This document shows, in pieces, positions 38,017 through 48,444 of a stretch of 64,000 bases of DNA. The translations under genes were made by a program, and so were the position numbers. The notes beneath the pieces were generated by a model. It was not told where the DNA came from, did not search any database, and worked only from the letters and a program-made list of their open reading frames with translations. The stretch's first letter is position 1, and every line of letters begins with the position of its first letter. Source of the stretch: Petrolisthes cinctipes (Eukaryota; Arthropoda; Malacostraca; Decapoda; Porcellanidae); NCBI GenBank assembly GCA_033782935.1, contig JAWQEG010000004.1:1674001-1738000 (forward strand), written 5' to 3'.

Positions 38017-38629
38017 CAGTCTGTTACAGTTCCGACTGGGCCACCCAGTATCGAGAGATCGCAGATGTGGCAGCAGTGTGTGTGTGTGCTCGAAAATTAT
38101 ACGGATCGTCAACACTCTCCCTCTGTAGTGAACATGACCCTGCCTCAAAGTTCATTCCATAGATGGCGCTGTGTAGTTGTGGAAGGAATGTGGACTGCAG
38201 GGTTGAAGTTTCGGGAAACATCTATGCTCGTGCCAATGAGTCATGAGCTCTCAGGCAGAGTGGTTGAGGAATGCTATTATGGAAATTTAACAACTATATT
38301 ACACAATGATCAGGTGAAGCTAAGGTAAAGTTGTTCGTGTCCTGAACAGTGAATATTTCTTCTTAATGGTTATCATGTTTGGCATGCAACATTGCTCAGC
38401 CGTTCTGACAGAGCTCACGTCTCGTTGACACGATTGTTATCTTGTTTTTCTACCAACTAGGATCGGGCAGATAGGTTGTTTTCTTTGTCCATCATATTTT
38501 GGTAAGCATAATTTGAGATCACCTTTGATTTCGTATTTTATTTGTAAGTCAGGTATTACATGCATAGTAAAATTCCTTCATTGCTAAATACTTTTTCTCT
38601 CTCGTAATAAAAATGTTAAAGTCAACTGT

Positions 38630-38692
<63 letters not shown>

Positions 38693-39326
38693 ATAAACAC
38701 CATCTTATCTTATCCTATCTCTATACTAATGAAATCGAACAGAGAGTGAGGACCAATTCCACAGTTGTTCGTTGTGATTTGTTAGCACCCAAACGAAAGA
38801 AACTAAACTGTGTAAATGACTTGTGTCTGATTTATTGGAAGCATCTGATGAGTAAAGTATGCAGCTATTGTAATAATACAAATGCTCAATTAATAGTTTT
38901 GGTGAATAGGAATAATCAGCTTTTGAGAAATAACGAAGCCTTACAAGTGTGTTTGGGGAGGACTCTGACAAAATGATTGTGGAATCAGTCCTGGCTCCCT
39001 GACATTCTACGTTAATAAACAAATTAGTAGTGTCGAAATAAGCGATCGTTTTGCCAGTGATAATCAACTCGCATTGATTGTTAACTGGGTTATGTTTGTT
39101 TTGAACCCACAGGTGAACGGGGAAGAGGCATCACTCCTAACGACCAAACGTGTGTTTAACCTACTAATAGATTACCCCAAGTTTTGCTAATAGATACATT
39201 AATGTGTGCATAGTAGTAGGTGATCTACCAAATTTGCACACCGTTCACATAATGATGGATTTATGTGGAGAAGAGAAGGGCGAAGTCTCAGAAAGTAGCC
39301 TAGGTGGGCAAGGTGAACTTCGTTGG
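38017..39326 (+). repeat. Left inverted arm of the transposon
   Basis: Matches the reverse complement of 40439-42119 over its whole length, ending where the transposase remnant begins. From 38017 to about 38335 I count about three mismatches against the right arm. Further in, substitutions and indels are frequent, for example an extra stretch of about 20 bp near 38396-38420 that the right arm lacks. It contains a TG microsatellite near 38078-38090 and a TC run at 38633-38689. The short open frames here also occur in the other arm and look like by-products. Confidence 0.88.
38633..38689. repeat. (TC)n microsatellite in the left arm
   Basis: About 57 bp of uninterrupted TC dinucleotides. The right arm carries GA runs at the mirrored position (41424-41467 and 41487-41559), so the microsatellite existed before or together with the inverted structure. 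Confidence 0.96.
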
Positions 39327-39532
39327 AACCCCATAGAGAACATGTGGGCTAATATGGTCAACTGCTGGGAGCCAGAGATGGTGGAGCAGAGACCGGAGGC
39401 ACTAATGGCTCATACCCAGGCTCAGTGGGAGATGTTCCGCAACAAACCTAACAAATTCGACGCATTGTGGCCTCTGTGCCCGATAGACTGCGTGCCGTCA
39501 TAAAGAAGGAAGGTGGCTGGACTGGATATTAA
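39324..39532 (+). pseudogene. Tc1/mariner transposase, C-terminal remnant with a frameshift
   Basis: The translation begins W-N-P-I-E-N-M-W at 39324, the conserved motif carrying the third catalytic acid of the DDE/D transposases (Glu codon 39336-39338). About 60 residues of a typical C-terminus follow. One base is missing near 39468: before it the frame reads F-D-A-L, and after it the continuation V-P-D-R-L-R-A-V-I to G-G-W-T-G-Y lies in another frame, with its stop at 39530-39532. The helix-turn-helix domain and the first two catalytic Asp are absent. The remnant starts exactly where homology between the two arms ends, suggesting an internal deletion joined this point to the arm. It is non-functional. 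The call rests on motif recognition alone. Confidence 0.8.
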
Positions 39533-40438
39533 TTGTCAATGTAAATAAAAAATTATTTTCTTTAAAAAAATGTTGTTGGGTTGTCAAGGATTGTATAACT
39601 CCTACTTTGGCTATTTACATTTATAGAGTGTTCCTGTCTATTGAAATTATGAACCTGTAAAGATGACGAAAGTAGAGAATAACCAGAGTTTTATCTTTCC
39701 CCCCCCCAACGAGGGTTCAACCGCCGATTTTACAGCTGGTTAGCATATTTCTCGAATTTGGCTGGAGAGCAAGAAGTGCTGGGACAAAATTAAGGAAAAT
39801 TGCTCCTAACATATAGGAATAAAAGTAACCATAGGAAATTTTTTAAATAGTCTCATTGTCTTTCCCAGCTCATTTTACCTACTTGACTGCATTTCAACCC
39901 AACCATACTTAATCTAACCTAACTGAACGGATTGCATTGACCAGGTCAGAATTGAAAAATATGCCTCCGAATAGGGGTCCCTCTGAGTGTGCAGTGTGTT
40001 TTAAGATGTGATCTCGGGCACGGACGCGAATATTTTATATTTATTTATAATGCAAGTAAATCTTGGTTTAATCACGTGTTCTGTCTGACTTTTACTAGGA
40101 GCTAATTTTCTTTAGGATTATTACACATACAGCATGATATCGGTAATGTCAATTTAGACACATTCTTCTTTAATTTGTGTAGCTAACGTTATCCATTCAT
40201 TACTTGATGACTCGATAAAAAGATACACAGAATATGCGAGAGGGATAGTTTCGGAGTAATTTCATAATTCGTAGGATTTATGGTAACGGGTGATACAATA
40301 AACAAAGTAATAAAAATCTTTAGGATTTTATCATTATAAGGAGTCGTTACTCTGAAACGCTCATCAAATACTGACTGGCAAACTACATTCCTAGCTAAAG
40401 TAATGACCCTACGTATCCGTCTGCTCAACCGGTGCCTT
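39533..40438. other. Unassigned central spacer of the transposon
   Basis: AT-rich DNA between the transposase remnant and the right arm. It has an AATAAA just after the remnant's stop (39544-39549) that could be its old polyadenylation signal, and a run of C at 39701-39708. A 90-codon minus-strand frame (40189-40461) reaches into the right arm and matches no family I recognise. I see no satellite and no other coding signal. Confidence 0.6.
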
Positions 40439-40737
40439 CCAGTGAACTTCACCTTGCCCACCTACTTTCCGAAACTTCGCCCTTCTCTTCCCCACAGCCA
40501 CACACCGTTATCTCTGGAATAAATCAATCATTATGTGAACGATGTGCAAATTTAGTAAAACACCTACTGTTATGCACACACTATTTTTCACTACAAAAGG
40601 TTAATTAGCAAAAATCGGGCTAATCTATTAGGAGGTTAAACACACGTTTGGTCGCTAGGAGTGATCCCTCTTCCCCATTCAGGTGTGGCTTCTAAACAAA
40701 CATAACCCAGTTAATATAACAATCAATGCCAGTTGAT

Positions 40738-40750
40738 TATCATTGGCAAA
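40738..40750. other. Target-site duplication of the SINE-like insertion (left copy)
   Basis: TATCATTGGCAAA occurs at 40738-40750 and again at 41059-41071 and flanks the insertion exactly. The corresponding site in the left arm, near 39050-39062, has a single diverged copy and no insert. Confidence 0.85.
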
Positions 40751-40771
40751 TTGATTGATTGATTGATTGAT
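40751..40771. repeat. (TTGA)n tail of the SINE-like element
   Basis: Five tandem TTGA units followed by T on the plus strand. Read on the minus strand this is an (AATC)n 3' tail that abuts the target duplication. Confidence 0.85.
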
Positions 40772-41058
40772 TTTTGGCGCTGCAACATCGAGATCATATA
40801 GCGCTAGAAGAAGGTGATAGAAGAGGTGGGACAGCAAGCAGGAAGGAAATAGAAAGAAAAGAGACAGTTGAATAACTGAAAGAGATTGGCTGGGGCCGAA
40901 GGGGCGCCAAAACCCTTAAAGTATTGCTCTCTATCACTACCGGCAATACCCCCCTACGGGGTCTAAAGGAGAAAGGGAGAAGAGGTGGAGATGAGGGAAA
41001 GGTGAAGAAAGAACAGGATAAGAAAAGTGCAAAAGTTAGAAGGAGGTGAAGAAGAATC
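40751..41058 (-). mobile_element. SINE-like retroposon, about 308 bp
   Basis: Flanked by a 13-bp direct duplication and absent from the other transposon arm, so it inserted after the arms formed. On the minus strand the order is a pyrimidine-rich 5' part, a core with GACCCCGTAGGGGGGT, GCAATACTTTAAGG and CCCTTCGGCCCC, then GCGCTATATGATC, and a 3' tail of four to five AATC units next to the duplication. A simple-repeat tail and a 13-bp duplication are typical of LINE-driven retroposition. From memory, the core resembles a short interspersed repeat common in decapod crustaceans. I cannot confirm this without a search. GTATTGC (40921-40927) and GCAATAC (40943-40949) form a 7-bp stem with a 15-nt loop. 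I did not find clear polymerase III boxes. Confidence 0.7.
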
Positions 41059-41419
41059 TATCATTGGCAAAAGATCACATATTTCGACACTTATGTGTTT
41101 AACGTGGAATGTCAAGGAGTCAGGGCCGGTCCCGCATAGTCATTTTGTTTGTCAGATTCCTCCCCAAACACACTCGTAAGCCTTCGTTATTTCCCAAAAG
41201 CTGAGTATACCTATTCACCAAAACTATCAAGCACTAGTATTATTACAATATCTGTAAACTTTACTCATCAGGTTAATCCAATAAATCAGTCAAGTCATTT
41301 ACACAGTTTAGATTCTTTCGTTTGGGCGCTAACAAACTACAACGAACAACTGTGGAATTGGTCCTAAATCTCCATACGATTTCATATCTAAATAGACTGG
41401 ATAAGATAAGATAGTGTTC

Positions 41420-41423
<4 letters not shown>

Positions 41424-41467
<44 letters not shown>
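41424..41467. repeat. (GA)n microsatellite 1, right arm
   Basis: About 44 bp of GA repeats, separated from the next run by a 19-bp non-repetitive piece (41468-41486) that is also present beside the TC run of the left arm. Confidence 0.95.
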
Positions 41468-41470
<3 letters not shown>

Positions 41471-41484
41471 CAGTACACTTTAAC

Positions 41485-41486
<2 letters not shown>

Positions 41487-41559
<73 letters not shown>
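41487..41559. repeat. (GA)n microsatellite 2, right arm
   Basis: About 73 bp of uninterrupted GA repeats. The left arm has only CTCTCTC at the mirrored place (near 38597-38603), so this run expanded after the arms separated. Confidence 0.95.
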
Positions 41560-41562
<3 letters not shown>

Positions 41563-42119
41563 GAAGGAGTATTTAGTAATGAAGGAATTTTACTATGCAT
41601 GTAATACACTGTAACGTGACTTACAAATAAAATACAAAATCAGAGGTGAACATCAAATAATGCCTACCAAAATATGATGGCCAAAGCAATCAACCTATCT
41701 GCTCGATCTGCTCGAGTTGGTAGAAAAACAAGAAAACAATGCAATGTTGCATGCTAAACATGAAATCCATTAAGAAGAAATATTCACTGTTCAGGCTACG
41801 AACAACTTTACCTTTGCTTCACCTGATCATTGTGTAATATAGTTGTTAAATTTCCATAATAGCATTCCTCAACCACTCTCCCTGAGAGCTCATGACTCAT
41901 TGGCACGAGCATAGATGTTTCCCGAAACTTCAACCCTGCAGTCCACATTCCTTCCACAACTACACAGCGCCATCTATGGAATGAACTTTGAGGCAGGGTC
42001 ATGTTCACTACAGAGGGAGAGTGTTGACGATCCGTATAATTTTCGAGCACACACACACACTGCTGCCACATCTACGATCTCTCGATACTGGGTGGCCCAG
42101 TCGGAACTGTAACAGACTG

Positions 42120-42121
42120 TA
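42120..42121. other. Target-site duplication, right (TA)
   Basis: TA follows the right transposon terminus ...AACAGACTG, and satellite continues with CATATCGACTTTTG. It matches the left TA at 38015-38016. Confidence 0.75.
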
Positions 42122-42804
42122 CATATCGACTTTTGTGCACCTAAAAGATCGATTTTCAGTATGTTTTGAGCATGTATTTTGAAAATACTCTAACACGGAG
42201 TAGGCATGTACAGATCGCTTCTGGGACCCCTAAATATCGAATTTTCGGGTGTTTTGGGACTGAATTTGAGATATCGACTTTTTGGCACCTAAAAGATCGA
42301 TTTTTAGTATGTTTTTAGCCTATATTTTGAAAATATTCTAGCACTGAGTAGGCATGTACAGATTGCTTCTGGGACCCCAAAATATTGAATTTTCGGGTGT
42401 TTTGAGGCTGAATTTGAGATATAAACAGGTACAGAAGATACATGCACATATTGACTTTGGGCACCAAAAATATCGATTTTCAGCATGTTTTGGGCCTGAA
42501 TTTTGAAAATACTCTAACACGGAGTAGGCATGTACAGATCGCTTCTGGGATCCCAAAATATCGAATTTTTGGGTGTTTAGGGCCAGAATTTGAGATATAA
42601 ACGGGTACAGAAGATGCATGCACATATCGACTTTTGGGCACCTAAAAGATCGATTTTCAGTATGTTTTTGGCCTGTATTTTGAAAATACTCTAACACGGA
42701 GTAAGCATGTACAGATACCTTCTGGGACCTCTAAATATCGAATTTTCGGGTGTTTTGGGACTGAATTTGAGATATCGACTTTTTGGCACCTAAAAGATCG
42801 ATTT

Positions 42805-43953
42805 TTAGCATGTTTTTAGCCTATATTTTGAAAATATTCTAGCACTGAGTAGGCATGTACAGATTGCTTCTGGGACCCCAAAATATTGAATTTTCGGGTG
42901 TTTTGAGCCTGAATTTGAGATATAAACGGGTACAGAAGATACATGCACATATTGACTTTGGGCACCAAATATATCGATTTTCAGCATGTTTTGGGCCTGA
43001 ATTTTAAAAATACTCTAACACGGAGTAGGCATGTACAGATCGCTTCTGGGACCCCAAAATATCGAATTTTCGGGTGTTTTGGGACTGAATTTGAGATATC
43101 GATTTTTTGGCACCTAAAATGTCGATTTTTAGCATGTTTTAGCCTATATTTTGAAAATATTCTAGCACTGTGTAGGCATGTACAGATTGCTTCTGGGACC
43201 CCAAAATATTGAATTTTCGGGTGTTTTGAGCCTGAATTTGAGATATAAACGGGTACTGAAGATGCATGTACATATCGACTTTTGTGCACCTAAAAGATCG
43301 ATTTTCAGTATGTTTTGAGCATGTATTTTGAAAATACTCTAACACGGAGTAGGCATGTACAGATCGCTTCTGGGACCCCTAAATATCGAATTTTAGGGTG
43401 TTTTGGGACTGAATTTGAGATATCGACTTTTTGGCACCTAAAAGATCGATTTTTAGCATGTTTTTAGCCTATATTTTGAAAATATTCTAGCACTGAGTAG
43501 GCATGTACAGATTGCTTCTGGGACCCCAAAATATTGAATTTTCGGGTGTTTTGAGGCTGAATTTGAGATATAAACAGGTACAGAAGATACATGCACATAT
43601 TGACTTTGGGCACCAAAAATATCGATTTTCAGCATGTTTTGGGCCTGAATTTTGAAAATACTCTAACACGGAGTAGGCATGTACAGATCGCTTCTGGGAT
43701 CCCAAAATATCGAATTTTCGGGTGTTTAGGGCCAGAATTTGAGATATAAACGGGTACAGAAGATGCATGCACATATCGACTTTTGGGCACCTAAAAGATC
43801 GATTTTCAGTATGTTTTTGGCCTGTATTTTGAAAATACTCTAACACGGAGTAGGCATGTACAGATACCTTCTGGGACCTCTAAATATCGAATTTTCGTGT
43901 GTTTTGGGACTGAATTTGAGATATCGATTTTTTGGCACCTAAAATGTCGATTT
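42805..43953. repeat. Uninterrupted 1149-bp higher-order unit containing the empty transposon target
   Basis: Copy of the unit split by the transposon (37550-38016 plus 42122-42804). The target reads GATGCATGTACATATCGAC at 43261-43279 with one TA and no insert. Shared markers with the split copy include CTGGGATCCCAAAATATC (42544 and 43693), TTTTGAGGCTGAATTTG (42401 and 43550) and ATAAACAGGTACAG (42421 and 43570). Most monomers have CATGCACATATCG here; the T that creates the TA target is a minority variant. Confidence 0.88.
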
Positions 43954-45810
43954 TTTAGCATGTTTTTAGCCTATATTTTGAAAATATTCTAGCACTGTGT
44001 AGGCATGTACAGATTGCTTCTGGGACCCCAAAATATTGATTTTTCGGGTGTTTTGAGCCAGAATTTGAGATATAAACGGGTACAGAAGATACATGCACAT
44101 ATTGACTTTGGGCATCTAAAATATCGACTTTCAGCATGTTTTGGGCCTGTATTTTGAAAATACTCTAACACGGAGTAGGCATGTACAGATCGCTTCTGGG
44201 ACCCCTAAATATCGAATTTTCGGGTGTTTTGGACTGAATTTGAGATATCGACTTTTTGGCACCTAAAATGTCGTTTTTAGCATGTTTTTAGCCTATATTT
44301 TGAAAATATTCTAGCACTGTGTAGGCATGTACAGATTGCTTCTGGGACCCCAAAATATTGAATTTTCGGGTGTTTTGAGCCTGAATTTGAGATATAAACG
44401 GGTACTGAAGATGCATACATATATCGACTTTTGTTCACCTAAAAGATCGATTTTCAGTATGTTTTGAGCATGTATTTTGAAAATACTCTAACACGGAGTA
44501 GGCATGTACAGATCGCTTCTGGGACCCCAAAATATGGAATTGTCGGGTGTTTAGGGCCAGAATTTGAGATATAAACGGGTACAGAAGATGCATGCACATA
44601 TCGACTTTTTGGCACCTAAAAGATCGATTTTCAGTATGTTTTTGGCCTGTATTTTGAAAATATTCTAGCACTGTACAGATTGCTTCTGGGACCCCAAAAT
44701 ATTGAATTTTCGGGTGTTTTGAGCCTGAATTTGAGATATAAACGGGTACAGAAGATACATGCACATATTGACTTTGGGCACCAAAAATATCGATTTTCAG
44801 CATGTTTTTGGCCTGTATTTTGAAAATACTCTAACACGGAGTAGGCATGTACAGATCGCTTATGGGACCCCAAAATATCGAATTTTCGGGTGTTTAGGGC
44901 CAGAATTTGAGATATAAACGGGTACAGAAGATGCATGCACATATCGACTTTTGGGCACCTAAAAGATCGATTTTTAGTATGTTTTTGGCCTGTATTTTGA
45001 AAATACTCTAACATGGAGTAAGCATGTACAGATCGCTTCTGGGACCCCAAAATATTGAATTTTCGGGTGTTTTGAGCCTGAATTTGAGATATAAACGGGT
45101 ACAGAAGATGCATGCACATATCGACTTTTGGGCACCTAAAATATCGATTTTCAGTATGTTTTTGGCCTGTATTTTGAAAATACTCTAACACGGAGTAGGC
45201 ATGTACAGATACCTTCTGGGACCTCTAAATATCGAATTTTCGGGTGTTTTAGGACTGAATTTGAGATATCGATTTTTTGGCACCTAAAATGTCGATTTTT
45301 AGCATGTTTTTAGCCTATATTTTGAAAATATTCTAGCACTGTGTAGGCATGTACAGATTGCTTCTGGGACCCCAAAATATTGAATTTTCGGGTGTTTTGA
45401 GCCTGAATTTGAGATATAAACGGGTACAGAAGACACATGCACATATTGACTTTGGGCATCTAAAATATCGATTTTCAGCATGTTTTGGGCCTGTATTTTG
45501 AAAATACTCTAACACGGAGTAGGCATGTACAGATTGCTTCTGGGACCCCAAAATATTGAATTTTCGGGTGTTTTGAGCCTGAATTTGAGATATAAACGGG
45601 TACTGAAGATGCATGCACATATCGACTTTTGGGCACCTAAAAGATCGATTTTCAGTATGTTTTGAGCATGTATTTTGAAAATACTCTAACACGGAGTAGG
45701 CATGTACAGATCGCTTCTGGGACCCCAAAATATCGAATTTTCGGGTGTTTTGGGACTGAATTTGAGATATCGACTTTTTGGCACCTAAAAGATCGATTTT
45801 TAGCATGTTT

Positions 45811-47600
45811 TTAGCCTATATTTTGAAAATATTCTAGCACTGTGTAGGCATGTACAGATCGCTTCTGGGACCCCAAAATATCGAATTTTCGGGTGTTTAG
45901 GGTCAGAATTTGAGATATAAACGGGTACAGAAGATGCATGCACATATCAACTTTTGGGCACCTAAAAGATCGATTTTCAGTATGTTTTTGGCTTGTATTT
46001 TTAAAATACTTTAACACGGAGTAGGCATGTACAGATTGCTTCTGGGACCCCAAAATATTGAATTTTCGGGTGTTTTGAGCCTGAATTTGAGATATAAACG
46101 GGTACTGAAGATGCATGCACATATCGACTTTTGTGCACCTAAAAGATCGATTTTCAGTATGTTTTGAGCATGTATTTTGAAAATACTCTAACACGGAGTA
46201 GGCATGTACAGATCGCTTCTGGGACCCCAAAATATCGAATTTTCGGGTGTTTTGGGACTGAATTTGAGATATCGACTTTTTGGCACCTAAAAGATCGATT
46301 TTTAGCATGTTTTTAGCCTATATTTTGAAAATATTCTAGCACTGAGTAGGCATGTACAGATTGCTTCTGGGACCCCAAAATATTGAATTTTCGGGTGTTT
46401 TGAGCCTGAATTTGAGATATAAACGGGTACAGAAGATACATGCACATATTGACTTTGGGCACCAAAAATATCGATTTTCAGCATGTTTTGGGCCTGAATA
46501 TTGAAAATACTCTAACACGGAGTAGGCATGTACAGATCGCTTCTGGGACCCCAAAATATCGAATTTTCGGGTGTTTAGGGTCAGAATTTGAGATATAAAC
46601 GGGTACAGAAGATGCATGCACATATCAACTTTTGGGCACCTAAAAGATCGATTTTCAGTATGTTTTTGGCTTGTATTTTTAAAATACTTTAACACGGAGT
46701 AGGCATGTACAGATACCTTCTGGGACCTCTAAATATCGAATTTTCGGGTGTTTTGGGACTGAATTTGAGATATCGAGTTTTTCGCACCTAAAATGTCGAT
46801 TTTTAGCATGTTTTTAGCCTATATTTTGAAAATATTCTAGCACTGTGTAGGCATGTACAGATTGCTTCTGGGACCCCAAAATATTGAATTTTCGGGTGTT
46901 TTGAGCCTGAATTTGAGATATAAACGGGTACTGAAGATGCATGCACATATCGACTTTTGTGCACCTAAAAGATCGATTTTCAGTATGTTTTGAGCATGTA
47001 TTTTGAAAATACTCTAACACGGAGTAGGCATGTACAGATCGCTTCCCAGAATATCGAATTTTCGGGTGTTTTGGGACTGAATTTGAGATATCGACTTTTT
47101 GGCACCTAAAAGATCGATTTTTAGCATGTTTTTAGCCTATATTTTGAAAATATTCTAGCACTGAGTAGGCATGTACAGATTGCTTCTGGGATCCCAAAAT
47201 ATTGAATTTTCGGGTGTTTTGAGCCTGAATTTGAGATATAAACGGGTACAGAAGATACATGCACATATTGACTTTGGGCACCAAAAATATCGATTTTCAG
47301 CATGTTTTGGGCCTGAATTTTGAAAATACTCTAAAACGGAGTAGGCATGTACAGATCGCTTCTGGGACCCCAAAATATCGAATTTTCGGGTGTTTAGGGT
47401 CAGAATTTGAGATATAAACGGGTACAGAAGATGCATGCACATATCAACTTTTGGGCACCTAAAAGATCGATTTTCAGTATGTTTTTGGCCTGTATTTTTA
47501 AAATACTTTAACACGGAGTAGGCATGTACAGATACCTTCTGGGACCTCTAAATATCGAATTTTCGGGTGTTTTGGGACTGAATTTGAGATATCGAGTTTT
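45811..47600. repeat. Satellite segments repeated with 679- and 819-bp offsets
   Basis: AGGGTCAGAATTTG occurs at 45899, 46578 and 47397. TGTATTTTTAAAATACTTTAAC follows at about 45993, 46672 and 47490. GATATCGAGTTTTTCGC is at 46768 and 47588. These shared rare variants show local amplification of a unit of 819 bp, with a 679-bp form to its left. Confidence 0.82.
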
Positions 47601-47929
47601 TCGCACCTAAAATGTCGATTTTTAGCATGTTTTTAGCCTATATTTTGAAAATATTCTAGCACTGTGTAGGCATGTACAGATTGCTTCTGGGACCCCAAAA
47701 TATTGAATTTTCGGGTGTTTTGAGCCTGAATTTGAGATATAAACGGGTACAGAAGATACATGCACATATTGACTTTTTGCATCAAAAATATCGATTTTCA
47801 GCATGTTTTGGGCCTGTAGTTTGAAAATACTCTAAAACTGAGTAGGCATGTACAGATTGCTTCTGGGACCCCAAAATATTGAATTTTAAGGTGTTTTGAG
47901 CCTGAATTTGAGATATAAACGGGTACAGA

Positions 47930-48180
47930 AGATACATTCACATATTGACTTTGGGCACCTAAAAGATCGATTTTCAGTATGTTTTTGGCCTGTATTTTGA
48001 AAATACTCTAACACGGAGTAGGCATGTACAGATCGCATCTGGGACCTCTATATATCGAATTTTCGGGTGTTATGGGACTGAATTTGAGATATCGATTTTT
48101 TGGCACCTATAATATCGATTTTTAGCATGTTTTTAGCCTATATTTTGAAAATATTATAGCACTGTGTAGGCATGTACAAA
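47930..48180. repeat. Paralogous empty site of the retroelement fragment
   Basis: This satellite matches both flanks of the 24309-25759 insertion. It shares GATACATTCACATATTG (24125 and 47935), GGTGTTATGGGACTG, GGCACCTATAATA and, after the junction, AAAATATTATAGCACTGTG (25791 and 48147). At 48108-48122 it reads TATAATATCGATTTT without interruption, so the insertion replaced just the TC at 48115-48116. Confidence 0.83.
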
Positions 48181-48444
48181 TTGCTACTGGGACCCCAAAA
48201 TATTGAATTTTCGGGTGTTTTGAGCCTGAATTTGAGATATAAACGGGTACTGAAGATGCATGCACATATCGACTTTTGTGCACCTAAAAGATCGATTTTC
48301 AGTATGTTTTGAGCATGTATTTTGAAAATACTCTAACACGGAGTAGGCATGTACAGATCGCTTCTGGGACCCCTAAATATCGAATTTTCGGGTGTTTTGG
48401 GACTGAATTTGAGATATCGACTTTTTGGCACCTAAAAGATCGAT

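Larger units (their letters stand above)
38017..42119 (+). mobile_element. Tc1/mariner-superfamily DNA transposon with ~1.3-kb inverted arms, decayed
   Basis: A 4103-bp non-satellite block with inverted ends starting CAGTCTGTTACAGTTCC and flanked by TA. Paired arms occupy 38017-39326 and 40439-42119; the right one is longer mainly because of a SINE-like insertion. The centre holds the frameshifted C-terminus of a Tc1/mariner transposase with the N-P-I-E-N-x-W catalytic motif. Terminus, TA target and transposase motif agree on the superfamily. The outer 315 bp of the arms are about 99% identical, but the inner parts differ by many substitutions and indels. Arms this long are unusual for the superfamily. 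The copy cannot make an active transposase and would have needed one in trans. The uninterrupted target is visible at about 43.27 kb. Confidence 0.82.
40439..42119 (-). repeat. Right inverted arm of the transposon
   Basis: Reverse-complement partner of 38017-39326. It is longer because of a SINE-like insertion with its 13-bp duplication (about 321 bp) and larger GA runs. The outer end, about 41806-42119, is almost identical to the left end. The inner part is diverged and contains a segment near 40497-40520 missing from the left arm. Confidence 0.88.

Noticed and set aside
38015..38018. GTAC as a 4-bp target duplication of the transposon
   Set aside because: It fits the junction as well as TA because the ends are palindromic, but the CAGT terminus and transposase motif favour TA. 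Kept only as an alternative.
37924..38328. 134-codon frame over the left transposon end, with an 87-codon counterpart at 41808-42071 on the minus strand
   Set aside because: The two frames are the same DNA in the two terminal repeats, conserved because the outer repeats are about 99% identical. The longer one begins in satellite. No known domain is visible.
39895..39925. Arthropod telomeric repeat (TTAGG/CCTAA) remnant, from CCCAACCATACTTAATCTAACC
   Set aside because: Only scattered, imperfect CCTAA-like units; no tandem run.
40189..40461. 90-codon minus-strand frame in the transposon centre as part of the transposase
   Set aside because: It shows no helix-turn-helix or catalytic motif I can recognise and partly overlaps the right arm, whose left-arm partner does not preserve it.
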